From Ruminococcus sp. (GTDB lineage Bacteria > Bacillota > Clostridia > Oscillospirales > Ruminococcaceae), in contig JAFXNC010000050.1 of NCBI GenBank assembly GCA_017529875.1, positions 1 to 64,000 of the forward strand: a stretch of DNA of 64,000 bases, written 5' to 3'. The position numbers and the translations under genes are program-made. The notes beneath the pieces were generated by a model, which saw only the letters and a program-made list of their open reading frames with translations, was not told the origin of the DNA and did no database searches. Below, piece after piece: positions 41,837 to 49,703 of this stretch (position 1 is its first letter; every line of letters starts with the position of its first letter).

Positions 41837-42334
41837 TTAGTTAGCAGTACCAGGAGTGAAGGAAGTACCGAGCTTGTGCAGAGTGTCAGGATCGGTCTCA
41901 GGATCAGGATACTGACCAACCAGAGTAGAGTTGGACTTAGCATCGTCGCTGTCAGCCCACTGAGCGTTAGTCGGCTTCAGGGAAGAAGTGTCGATGGTCC
42001 AAGCAACTGCGCCGGAGCCGGAACCGTTGTCAGACAGAGCAACTCTTACTGCGTTCTGCAGGGGGTTAGTGGTGGCGTTGTTAGACAGTGCAGTGTAAGA
42101 ATCAGAGAAAGTAGCTTCGCTTGCGATCTTAGCGGACTTACCGTCAGTTACGAGATCTGCGCAAGAACCGGATACGGTGGTGAATACGAGCTTCGCATTC
42201 GAGTTTGCGGACTTCAGCTTGGACTTCTTAACGTAGCCCATCATCGAAGGAACGAGGATGGCTGCCAGAATGCCGATAATGGCAATAACTACGATAAGCT
42301 CTACCAGTGTAAAGCCCTTCTGTGCCTTTTTCAT
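41837..42334 (-). CDS. Type IV pilin-like major prepilin (orphan)
   Basis: The 165-residue protein has a textbook prepilin peptide: MKKAQKG cut before Phe8, followed by [20 protein letters not shown] with Glu at mature position 5. The mature protein (about 158 residues) has a helix ([20 protein letters not shown]) and a Ser/Thr/Asn-rich C-terminal domain. No prepilin peptidase, assembly ATPase or minor pilin is nearby, so it must use machinery elsewhere. It has a full consensus promoter, a GGAGGG ribosome-binding site and its own terminator, indicating high expression. Ruminococcus pilins are known to help cellulose adhesion. Confidence 0.9.
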   Translation of the reverse strand: MKKAQKGFTLVELIVVIAIIGILAAILVPSMMGYVKKSKLKSANSNAKLVFTTVSGSCADLVTDGKSAKIASEATFSDSYTALSNNATTNPLQNAVRVALSDNGSGSGAVAWTIDTSSLKPTNAQWADSDDAKSNSTLVGQYPDPETDPDTLHKLGTSFTPGTAN

Positions 42335-42398
42335 AGGAAAATCCCTCCATAAAAATAATTCTATTCAGCCGGGACCCTGTGTCCCTTGCTGTAATCAT

Positions 42399-42427
42399 AT
42401 TATATACCCTCGGGGTCCAAATGTCAA
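42399..42427 (-). promoter_or_regulatory. Pilin promoter, full consensus
   Basis: Minus-strand TTGACA (42422-42427), 17 nt, TATAAT (42399-42404). The rest of the 258-bp gap up to the phage module (42428-42592) is A/T-rich and shows nothing else. Confidence 0.85.
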
Positions 42428-42592
42428 CACTTTTTTGCGAAGTTTTCTCTTTTTTGGTGATATTTACAAATCAGAGCTGTATAATCAGCTAATTTATCCA
42501 ATTCATTATTTACAGTTAACAAATTTAACTTTATCCTGCTAACACACTGCTGTTTAATATAGCGGCAAACGCTAAGATCGCCATATTCCGGG

Positions 42593-43507
42593 CTATTCCG
42601 TTCCCAGGTACAGGACCGTTTCAATCTGTTTCTTTTCGGCAGTGAGCTCGATGCCGCAGACCCGCCCGCTGACGGTGACGCCGTTTACCGTCGCCGAGAC
42701 CACGTCGAACAGATCCTCCCCGGCAAAGCCTATGCGCCGGATGAACTTGTCAAAGCTGTGGCGGTTGGAGCGGTCGATGCGCTGCTGCAAGCCTGTGGCA
42801 GGGGAGGCCAGCCACTGGCGGTCAAGCTCGTAGTAGTGCTCCCTGACCAGCTCGGTGCCGGAGGCCTGGGAGTTGGTGACGGAGTAGGTGTACTGGTCGT
42901 CGATATCCGCCATGTAGACCTTGGAGAGCATCGCCCGCCTGTCCCTGACGGTGCCGAATGCCGCCGCGTCCCCGGGGGCTATCGAGTACTGGCTGCCCTG
43001 AGGTATGCGCACGCAGACCTGATTGTGCCCGTAGATATAGGGCTGAGTGCCGTAGGCCTTCATGGCGTAGGCGGACACCGCCTCCCAGAGGGTGGAGTGC
43101 TCCTTTACATATATATAGTTGACCGCCGATGTATTGCTCTCGTAGGTGACGTGGGGCATGGAGGGATTTGCCGCCGCCAGTCCCGCGAGGTCGAGGTTGT
43201 AGTTCATGCCCGGAACAGGCTCGTTCATGGTCAGCGCCGAGCTCCAGCCCCTTGAACGGAAGCTCACCGTGACCCTGCCGGCGGTCTGCTCGCAGCGGTA
43301 GTATTCCAGAGGGCCGTAGTGGAGATTCCTGCCTCCTGCGGTGAGCTTGATGCCGGTGACGTCGGACAGGTCGCCGGTATACTCGAAGCTGCCGCTGAGC
43401 TCGGTGTACGCTGCATATCTGTCCTTGACGAAGTGCAGCTTCACCGTATTCCGCACCACCTCGTCCGGTCTCAGGGGACGGGTGAGTTTAAGTGTGCATA
43501 ATGCCAT
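42593..43507 (-). CDS. Phage baseplate hub protein, gpD/XkdQ-like
   Basis: The 304-residue protein has the features of late-control gpD or XkdQ proteins: an early domain (PLRPDEVVRNTVKLHF, GRVTVSFRSRGWSSAL), a LysM-like or transglutaminase-free middle with HSTLWEAVSAYAMKAYG, and a beta-rich C-terminal half ending VNGVTVSGRVCGIELTAEKKQ. Such proteins form the hub below the tail tube. It is the last gene of the leftward phage module and is not preceded by any tape-measure or tail-tube gene, which is unexpected. Assignment is by pattern only. Confidence 0.6.
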   Translation of the reverse strand: MALCTLKLTRPLRPDEVVRNTVKLHFVKDRYAAYTELSGSFEYTGDLSDVTGIKLTAGGRNLHYGPLEYYRCEQTAGRVTVSFRSRGWSSALTMNEPVPGMNYNLDLAGLAAANPSMPHVTYESNTSAVNYIYVKEHSTLWEAVSAYAMKAYGTQPYIYGHNQVCVRIPQGSQYSIAPGDAAAFGTVRDRRAMLSKVYMADIDDQYTYSVTNSQASGTELVREHYYELDRQWLASPATGLQQRIDRSNRHSFDKFIRRIGFAGEDLFDVVSATVNGVTVSGRVCGIELTAEKKQIETVLYLGTE

Positions 43508-43519
43508 TATCCTTCCTCC

Positions 43520-43870
43520 TTAAAGCTCTCTGAGAGTTATGACGAATCTGCCTATGCCGCTGTCGTCGGTCTCGGTGAGGACGGCCTTCGCAGCATACAG
43601 GCTGGCGTAGGTGACGCCGCCGATGACGGCGTTGGTCAATGCGGAGCCTTTTACCGTGCTCAAAAGAGTACTGAAAAAGGCTCCGTCACGGGTCACGCTG
43701 TAACGTCCCTCGAGGACGAGTACCCGGCGCCCGCCCTGAACGGCTCTGCTGTACCCGCCTTCAAGGAGAGGCTTTTCGGTGATGAAGGTCTCTGTGCTCG
43801 CCGTCAGACGTGCCACGGCGAAGCTGCCTGTGCCCAGGTCAGCGGTTATTGGATAGGTCTCGCCGGTCAT
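43520..43870 (-). CDS. Small phage protein, possibly tail-associated
   Basis: The 116-residue protein is beta-rich (TYPITADLGTGSFAVARLTAS, YSVTRDGAFF, RFVITLREL). It overlaps the gene upstream by four bases and lies 12 bases before the gpD-like gene, which supports a structural role. I do not recognise the family; position in PBSX-type phages would suit a tail completion or baseplate component. Confidence 0.6.
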   Translation of the reverse strand: MTGETYPITADLGTGSFAVARLTASTETFITEKPLLEGGYSRAVQGGRRVLVLEGRYSVTRDGAFFSTLLSTVKGSALTNAVIGGVTYASLYAAKAVLTETDDSGIGRFVITLREL

Positions 43871-44280
43871 TCCTCATCTACCTCCACCTCTCTGTCGTCA
43901 TAGACGGTCATCTCGATGAGCACCGTCACCGAGAGCCGCCCGACAGCGTTGTCCCTGACTGCCTCGCCGGTGCTGATCCAGCGGATGTTCTCGGCGCGGT
44001 CGAACATCAGGCCGCGCTCGGCCTTCTTTATCATAAAGGCCAGCTCCGAGCTGTCGGAAAAGCCGCAGTCCGCTCCGAGGCAGCGCACCGCCGCCGTGAC
44101 GGTCATCTCCTGACCCACATAGAGCCCCCTGCCGGTGACTATCTTCGACACCTCGGTCTTTTTGATCCGGGGTATTGCGTAGCAGCCGTCCTTATAGCTG
44201 AACATATGCGTGGAGGAGTAGTCCTCCAGCACCGTGAACCCCGCCTCGGTGAACACCTGGTTTATGATCGTTGTTATCAT
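43867..44280 (-). CDS. Small phage head-tail or minor structural protein
   Basis: The 137-residue protein begins MITTIINQVFTEAGF and has TVTAAVRCLGADCGF, FMIKKAERGLMF and an acidic tail VYDDREVEVDEE. The size, start and place after the head-tail connector fit phage neck (XkdI/XkdJ-type) proteins, but no diagnostic motif is visible. It is four bases from the connector gene and overlaps the next. Confidence 0.58.
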   Translation of the reverse strand: MITTIINQVFTEAGFTVLEDYSSTHMFSYKDGCYAIPRIKKTEVSKIVTGRGLYVGQEMTVTAAVRCLGADCGFSDSSELAFMIKKAERGLMFDRAENIRWISTGEAVRDNAVGRLSVTVLIEMTVYDDREVEVDEE

Positions 44281-44284
44281 CTGC

Positions 44285-44656
44285 TCACCCCTCCGTGGTC
44301 TCGAAGACGAAGCCGCCTGTGTCGGCCACGTCGGCTATCTCTCCGAATGCGTATTTTCTCAGGGCATCGGCGTTGGCTATGGTGACGGGACTGACGGCGC
44401 CCTTTTTCACGGCGCCGTTCTCGCTCATCACGAAGCTCTGGCACGAAGCCCCCTCCAGAGCGTACTGGTATACCGCCTCTGCGGCGGCAGCGTATTCGCA
44501 TCTGCCTTCCTGCTCTGAGGTGAGGGTATCCACCCTGAGCATACGGTTCACCTTAGCCACGCTGCGGTTTACCAGGTCGGCGTAGAGCTCGTCGCGCTGC
44601 TCGCCGGTGATCCTTTCAAACAGACCCATTACCAGGGTCGCGTTGATCTCTGCCAT
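44285..44656 (-). CDS. Probable phage head-tail connector (adaptor)
   Basis: The 123-residue protein is mostly helical (FERITGEQRDELYADLVNRSVAKVNRML, then EYAAAAEAVYQYALEG), the usual pattern of gp6/XkdH-type adaptor proteins that sit under the portal. The start at 44656 is preferred to 44671 because GGAGG overlaps the earlier ATG. It follows the capsid gene by 62 bases. Confidence 0.65.
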   Translation of the reverse strand: MAEINATLVMGLFERITGEQRDELYADLVNRSVAKVNRMLRVDTLTSEQEGRCEYAAAAEAVYQYALEGASCQSFVMSENGAVKKGAVSPVTIANADALRKYAFGEIADVADTGGFVFETTEG

Positions 44657-44718
44657 ATTGCCTCCTTTCATGCCCGGTCGCCTCCCGCCCTCCCTCTGAC
44701 CGGGTCAGGTCTCAGTCG

Positions 44719-45693
44719 TCAGGCGGTGGTCGCAAGCAGCTTAACGGCGCCGCCGGTGAGCTTGGAGAAACCCACGGATACCGAGCAGGCGATCTCGTCG
44801 CACTGTGCGGAGATCAGCTTGTCGAAGTCCACCACGATATCGGTGCCGTAGACCATCTCGGCGGCGCAGCTGCTGTCGATGCCCAGGATCTTGCCGGAGG
44901 CCACGCCGGAGCACTTGACGATAGTAACGCCGTAGGGGGTCTTGACCCTGCCGCTGGACATGTAGTCGGAAACGCAGTACTTCATTTCGTCGAGGGCGAG
45001 GATCTCCGCCATTACGTCGGCGTTGCAGATCATGACGTTCATGTCGTAGTCGCCCATAGACGCCCAGAAGGCCGCCAGATCGGCATAGGTCAGGCTTGCG
45101 CCGGAGATAGACGAGGGAGTGACGCCGGTGGAAAGGGTGGTCACAGCCAGCTTGTTCACGGCTCTCGAGATCTGAGCGCCCAGACCCTTGAGTATAACGC
45201 CGAAGGCCTCGAGGCGCTGCTTCTTGATGGACTCGTAGCTGCAATTGAGCTTTCTGGCGTACTTGGTGAGGGTCTGCGCCGAGGATGCGAGCCTTACGGT
45301 GGTGGAGGGCATGGTGCCGCCCTCGGACACGCCGGTATCGCTGCCGCTTACGGTGACGGTCAGGCCTCTGAAATCCAGGCCGTCGGTGTAGGTAGTGGCT
45401 GCTGCCACGTCACCCAGGATAGAGGCCTCGTTCATGCCCTGTCGGATCATTCTCCTTACATACTCCGGGAACAGCACCGCAGATTCGCGGGAGGTGAAGA
45501 ACTTCTCCACCCTGTCGCAGCCGCTGCCGGAGACCTTGATATCGAACCTTTTGAGCTGTCTCTCGAAGGCGTCGAGAGAGGCCAGCTCCGTCCCGGTGTA
45601 GTTCTCGTCCGGGTCGAGCTGTGCAAGAGCCTCGGTGAAGCTCCTGCCGGTGATAGAATAGAGCGACTTGTCAAGCTTTACATTATTATACAT
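44719..45693 (-). CDS. Phage major capsid protein (HK97-like fold, XkdG position)
   Basis: The 324-residue protein begins MYNNVKLDKSLY, 8 bases after AGGAGG, and includes GMNEASILGDV, long beta stretches with SGSDTGVSEGGTMPSTTV and a C-terminal half with YDMNVMICNADVMAEI, VSDYMSSGRVKTPYGV and VYGTDIVVDF. Such regularly spaced blocks with an A-domain near the end are typical of HK97-fold capsid proteins. Position after protease and portal genes supports it. Confidence 0.78.
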   Translation of the reverse strand: MYNNVKLDKSLYSITGRSFTEALAQLDPDENYTGTELASLDAFERQLKRFDIKVSGSGCDRVEKFFTSRESAVLFPEYVRRMIRQGMNEASILGDVAAATTYTDGLDFRGLTVTVSGSDTGVSEGGTMPSTTVRLASSAQTLTKYARKLNCSYESIKKQRLEAFGVILKGLGAQISRAVNKLAVTTLSTGVTPSSISGASLTYADLAAFWASMGDYDMNVMICNADVMAEILALDEMKYCVSDYMSSGRVKTPYGVTIVKCSGVASGKILGIDSSCAAEMVYGTDIVVDFDKLISAQCDEIACSVSVGFSKLTGGAVKLLATTA

Positions 45694-45746
45694 TATATAT
45701 ACCTCCTGTTTGGTTTGGGGTATCGGCGGATAGTATCCGCCGAAAC

Positions 45747-46628
45747 TCACACTTTGAACCTTCCGTTGCCGGAACTCTTTTCCGCTGAGCGGGGAGCGAA
45801 AAGCTCATGCCCGTCGGCCTCATTCTGTACGCACTGTGCCTTTAATCTGCGGCGCAGCGCCTCCAGCGCGTCGAAGTCCATATTCCCGGTCAGAGCCTTC
45901 ACCGCCTCCACCGTCATGATCGGGCGGACGGAAAAGCTCAGGGACATTATCTCCCGCCTGAGCATATCGCAGGCGCGGGCGGTGATCTCCCGCTCCCGGG
46001 CGAGCTGCGCCTTGACTGCCGCCACATCCTCGCTGCGGCTCTCGGAAAAATGCTTGGTCACGCCGGCACCGGTCTGAGCCGGCACTGCCACGAAGGACCA
46101 CTCATAAGCGTCCGAGGGCTCCGAGAGTATGTCGCAGCAGACCCTGCCGTCATAGCTGCGTCCCTTGATGTGTCCGCAGGGGCTCGACTGCCTGTCGCTG
46201 CCGCAGACCGAGCATACCCTGCTGCCCACCGAGCAGCTGACCGAGACCTCTTTTTTGATGCCGCCCTCGATCTCGGTGATAAGATCCCGGTTGCTCTCGG
46301 TGCGCATCATGTAGGCCTTGGCGTACAGGCAGGCGTAAGCCTCCCCGCAGCCCGTGATGCGGCTCTCGTCCCGGCGTACCTCACATTCGTAGATGCGCGA
46401 GGTCTGCTTTTCGCCCTTCGGGTCGTGGTCGAAGATGCCGGTCTTGCCCACGAAAAGCTCCGAAAGCTTTTCGAGAGCCTCCACCGAGAACCTCTCGCCG
46501 TCCCTGTCGATCTCGTTGTCGCAGAGCACAATGGGGAAGGCATATACCTGCTCCGCCGTGACTCTGCTCCTTGTGAAGCGGTTCACCTTTTCAAGCTCCG
46601 CCTCGTCAAACACAAACTCCATATCCAT
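45747..46628 (-). CDS. Phage XkdF-like prohead protease/scaffold
   Basis: The 293-residue protein has an N-terminal region like XkdF serine proteases (VYAFPIVLCDNEIDRDGERFSVEALEKL, IFDHDPKGEKQTSRIYE, VSVSCSVGSRVCSVCG, DAYEWSFVAVPAQTGA) with candidate catalytic His in FDHDP and Ser in EWSFV. The C-terminal part (about 200-293) is helical and charged, as expected of a fused scaffold. The four-cysteine patch (C..CxxC..C) around 160-180 may bind metal. Its ATG directly follows the portal stop (TAAATG). Confidence 0.65.
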   Translation of the reverse strand: MDMEFVFDEAELEKVNRFTRSRVTAEQVYAFPIVLCDNEIDRDGERFSVEALEKLSELFVGKTGIFDHDPKGEKQTSRIYECEVRRDESRITGCGEAYACLYAKAYMMRTESNRDLITEIEGGIKKEVSVSCSVGSRVCSVCGSDRQSSPCGHIKGRSYDGRVCCDILSEPSDAYEWSFVAVPAQTGAGVTKHFSESRSEDVAAVKAQLAREREITARACDMLRREIMSLSFSVRPIMTVEAVKALTGNMDFDALEALRRRLKAQCVQNEADGHELFAPRSAEKSSGNGRFKV

Positions 46629-47759
46629 TTATCTGCCTCCCTTCTGTCCGTTCTCCAGAGCTGCCGCCTGAGCGTTGTTCAGCCTTGCTTTTGCAAGGGC
46701 TTCCTCGTCCTGGAGATTGATGTTGCCCCACTCGACCTCGCAGCCGCAGCCCCAGCCCGAAAGTCTCAGGAACAAGTCCCCGATCTTTTCCAGCACCGGG
46801 GTGATGAGCCTGCGGTAGTATTCAAGCTCGCTGGTGAGTATGTCCGCCTGCTGTGAGCTCATGCGCTCTGTACTCGACCAGTTGAGTCCCAGAAGAAAGG
46901 GGGGTATCGAAAGCTTCGAGATCATCTGTTCAAGCAGCTGACGCACCGGCACGTTGGTGTCTATGAGCTGGTTGTCAGCCCCAATCACCTTGATGCCAAC
47001 ATCGCCCACCGCTACAAAGTCCTTGACTGTTCCTGCTCTGGCGCTTGCCATCCCGTCAGACCACTCCTTGGCGATCTGTGCGGCTCTCTCTGCGGCAAAC
47101 GCAGCGTCAGTCTCATTCGCGGGCTTGTAGGTCACGGCGTATCTCACGTTGCCGACCCGGTCGAAGTTCTGTCCGATGCACTCATATATCCTCATGAGTA
47201 TCTCCGACAGCGCAGGCAGTCCCCGCAGCACCGAGACGCCCTCCGGGTGCTTCACCGAGGGGTTGAGAGTGGTGTAGAACCACCTCTGCTTAGGCGGCAT
47301 CCTGACCTCTCTGCCGCTGGCGACCAGCCGGAAGCTCACATCGAGGGGATCCTTGCCCCTCTCCACACGGAATACCGTGGGGTCAGCCAGACATATTCCC
47401 CTGACAGCTCTGCTCTTTTCATCCAGTTCGATAATTCCCAGCGCCCTGCCGTAGGTGAGCAGTGTGTCAAGGTAAAGGTCTGCAAAGGTCATAAGCGAGC
47501 TTCCGGATACTCCCACCGAAACGTCCCTTACAAAAGTGTCAAGCTCCTTCTGGGCGCGTTTGTCGGTGCTCACCAGCCTGAAATCGTTGGTCAGACGCTC
47601 GATCTTGCCGAAGCAGGCGTCCAGTATGGGCACCTCCGCCCTCAGTGCCTCGTAAAATTCGCCCTCAAAGCCGCCGTAGGCCGGGGCGAGCCTGAATACC
47701 GTCCTGTCCGCCGGGAACGCCCCGCGGATCTCCGGCTCCTTCTTTTTTCTTCTCAGCAT
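46629..47759 (-). CDS. Phage portal protein (XkdE-like)
   Basis: The 376-residue protein has portal features: an N-terminal basic start (MLRRKKKEPE), DLYLDTLLTYGRALGIIELD, then LPALSEILMRIYECIGQNFDRVGN, a clip/stem part with PVRQLLEQMISKLSIPPFLLGL, and the C-terminal helix ERMSSQQADILTSELEYYRRLI. These make the dodecameric channel through which terminase loads DNA. It lies 21 bases after the terminase large subunit and abuts the protease gene. Confidence 0.83.
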   Translation of the reverse strand: MLRRKKKEPEIRGAFPADRTVFRLAPAYGGFEGEFYEALRAEVPILDACFGKIERLTNDFRLVSTDKRAQKELDTFVRDVSVGVSGSSLMTFADLYLDTLLTYGRALGIIELDEKSRAVRGICLADPTVFRVERGKDPLDVSFRLVASGREVRMPPKQRWFYTTLNPSVKHPEGVSVLRGLPALSEILMRIYECIGQNFDRVGNVRYAVTYKPANETDAAFAAERAAQIAKEWSDGMASARAGTVKDFVAVGDVGIKVIGADNQLIDTNVPVRQLLEQMISKLSIPPFLLGLNWSSTERMSSQQADILTSELEYYRRLITPVLEKIGDLFLRLSGWGCGCEVEWGNINLQDEEALAKARLNNAQAAALENGQKGGR

Positions 47760-47780
47760 TTTTCCTCCTCCCGCCGCCGG

Positions 47781-49091
47781 TCAGCCCGGCAGCTGTCTTG
47801 CGGTAGCCGCCACGAAAAAGCACTCCTGCTTTTCTTTCAGAAGGCTGCTCACGAAATACCGCAGATCGTCCATGGCGTGGTCGTTCTCCTTCACCGGAGA
47901 ATCCGCGCCTCCCGAATCTGACCAGCGGTAGAGGCCGAATTCCCGTATGCAGTCGCGGCAGCTTGCGTGTATCATGATCTTCCCCGAGGTCAGAGCGTCG
48001 GCCACCCGTCTGATGCCCGAGACTACGTCGTTCTTCGCCGGTACGACTGTGTATTTCCCGTGGCGCCTTATGCACTCGATGAAGGAGGCCGCCGAGGGGT
48101 CGCAGATGACCCGCTCCGGCCTGATGTCCCCGCAGAGCCGCTCCAGCCCCGCGTAATGCTCCTCGTCGGTGCGCTGCGCACCCTCCCGCCTGGAGTCGAA
48201 GTAGTACTCCCGCATACGGTACCATACCCCGCCGCTGAGCCCCCACAGCCCGAAGCTGGCAGGGTTCACGGTGCCGTAGTCACAGCTTACCGCATAGCGC
48301 TCGAAACGCTCCGGCAGCTTGTCGCAGACGTTGCGCTTGGGGTCGAACATGGTGTAGATGAGCCCCTGTGTGCTTACCCACTTGCCCAGCACGAACCTCT
48401 CGTAGAACGCTCCCGTGTAGAGCCTTTCGTATCTTGCGAAGGTCTCCTCGTCCATAGAGGGGTTGTCCCGCAGGTCGAAGTGGACGTAGAACAGCCGTTT
48501 CTCCTTTGCCTTGTCTATCCACTCCCGCTTGAACCAGTGCTCTTTGTACTCGGGGTTGCAGTTGAACCACAGCTTCGAGCCCTTCACCGAGCACCGCGCC
48601 GCCGCCTGCTCCACGAAGCTCCGGGGCATCAGCGCCGCCTCATCCAGCAGCACTCCCGCCAGAGTTATGCCCTGTATCAGCGAGGCGGAGCTCTCGTCCC
48701 GGCCGCCAAAGAGATAGAACCTGTTGCGGTGCCCGCCCATCTCGATCTCGATGTAGTTCTTCGAGGGGTACTCGGTCACGCGAAAGCCCCATCTGGCAGC
48801 CTCCCGCACCAGCGGCACCACAAGGTTCCGGCGCACCGAGGTTATGGTCTTGCCGCAGAAGGCGAAGTCATGCTCCGCGAAGGTGCAGCTCGCCCATACT
48901 ACGAAGGACACGCTCATGGAGAAGGTCTTGCCCGAGCGCACCGCGCCGTCGCAGATGATGCCGTCACAGCCCTTTCTGCCCCGGCGCCTCCACCAGTTCA
49001 TGACCAGCAGCTGTTTCTCCGAAAGCACCACGCCGCCGCCGGGTCTGAACACTCTCCCGCCCCGGGGGAGCCTTTCGGCAGTGTTACTCAT
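47781..49091 (-). CDS. Phage terminase large subunit (XtmB-like)
   Basis: The 436-residue protein has Walker A GAVRSGKTFSM, Walker B GVLLDEAALM and RnaseH-like nuclease acids: SCDYGTVNPAS, RVICDPSAASF and KENDHAMDDLRYF. It powers and cuts DNA during head filling. The start at 49091 overlaps the small subunit stop (ATGAGTAA); an upstream in-frame ATG (49139) lies well inside the small subunit gene. All motifs are intact, so this is not an obvious pseudogene. Confidence 0.9.
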   Translation of the reverse strand: MSNTAERLPRGGRVFRPGGGVVLSEKQLLVMNWWRRRGRKGCDGIICDGAVRSGKTFSMSVSFVVWASCTFAEHDFAFCGKTITSVRRNLVVPLVREAARWGFRVTEYPSKNYIEIEMGGHRNRFYLFGGRDESSASLIQGITLAGVLLDEAALMPRSFVEQAAARCSVKGSKLWFNCNPEYKEHWFKREWIDKAKEKRLFYVHFDLRDNPSMDEETFARYERLYTGAFYERFVLGKWVSTQGLIYTMFDPKRNVCDKLPERFERYAVSCDYGTVNPASFGLWGLSGGVWYRMREYYFDSRREGAQRTDEEHYAGLERLCGDIRPERVICDPSAASFIECIRRHGKYTVVPAKNDVVSGIRRVADALTSGKIMIHASCRDCIREFGLYRWSDSGGADSPVKENDHAMDDLRYFVSSLLKEKQECFFVAATARQLPG

Positions 49092-49563
49092 CGGCATCAC
49101 CGCCGTCGGGCAGCTCGCTGCCGTAGACGAGCTCCACAAGATCCTTGACCTTTTTGTCCCCGAACTCCGCCTGATCCAGCTCGGCGAGGCGTTCGAGGGC
49201 CTTCTGCCGGTCGAAGAACTTCACCTCGACGCCTCCGCCCTTGACCCGCTTGATCTCGCTGACGTTATAGAGATCGGCCTTGGCGAGCATCTCGGGGCTG
49301 ACCTCCTCGGCGAAGACGAGAGCAGCGGCGTCGTTGACCCTGCCGAAGGCGAGGCGTTCCAGCCCTGCCCGGACGCCGGAGCCGGTTTCGAGGGCGGCCT
49401 CCCTTTCCTTAGCTATCTGTCTGCGGACGGCGGGCTTAGAGAGCAGTCTGAGCCCGTGAGACCGGGCTCTTTCAGGCTCCACGCCTGCGGTGATAGCGGC
49501 CTCGGCGGGGCTTGCGCCCCGGACAAAGCTGAGGACGAAATCCTTGATACTGACAATATTCAT
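49084..49563 (-). CDS. Phage terminase small subunit (XtmA-like)
   Basis: The 159-residue protein begins MNIVSIKDFVLSFVRGASPAEAAITAGVEPER with a helix-turn-helix, then SKPAVRRQIAKEREA and a coiled helix, the standard TerS organisation for recognising packaging sites. It is first in the operon, after a GGAG ribosome-binding site, and a 13-bp perfect inverted repeat lies 50 bases upstream. Confidence 0.86.
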   Translation of the reverse strand: MNIVSIKDFVLSFVRGASPAEAAITAGVEPERARSHGLRLLSKPAVRRQIAKEREAALETGSGVRAGLERLAFGRVNDAAALVFAEEVSPEMLAKADLYNVSEIKRVKGGGVEVKFFDRQKALERLAELDQAEFGDKKVKDLVELVYGSELPDGGDADE

Positions 49564-49612
49564 TCTGCACGCTCCTTTCGTAATGCCCTCTCACTTATAG
49601 CCGGAAAAAGCC

Positions 49613-49642
49613 AAAAAGTTGCACGCGAACGTGCAACTTTTT
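49613..49642. terminator. Perfect 13-bp inverted repeat upstream of the phage module
   Basis: AAAAAGTTGCACG (49613-49625) pairs with CGTGCAACTTTTT (49630-49642) around CGAA. The A and T tails fit a bidirectional terminator, but the position just before terS also suits a phage operator. No consensus promoter for terS was found between it and the gene. Confidence 0.65.
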
Positions 49643-49653
49643 GAAAAAAGAAT

Positions 49654-49693
49654 AAAAAAACAGCGGCATACCCCGCTCTCGGGATATGCCGCT
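49654..49693 (-). terminator. Terminator of the MATE-ATPase gene
   Basis: AGCGGCATA (49662-49670) pairs with TATGCCGCT (49685-49693), extended by CCCC/GGG, with a T-run (49660-49654) on the minus strand. Confidence 0.85.
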
Positions 49694-49703
49694 CTCATCT
49701 TAT

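Noticed and set aside
42593-49563. Calling the phage module a gene-transfer agent or encapsulin system
   Set aside because: Tail genes and any evidence for host-DNA packaging are missing, so only a reduced PBSX-like module can be supported.
41837-49563. Linking the pilin to the phage module as one island
   Set aside because: The pilin has its own promoter and terminator, and a 258-bp gap without shared signals separates them.
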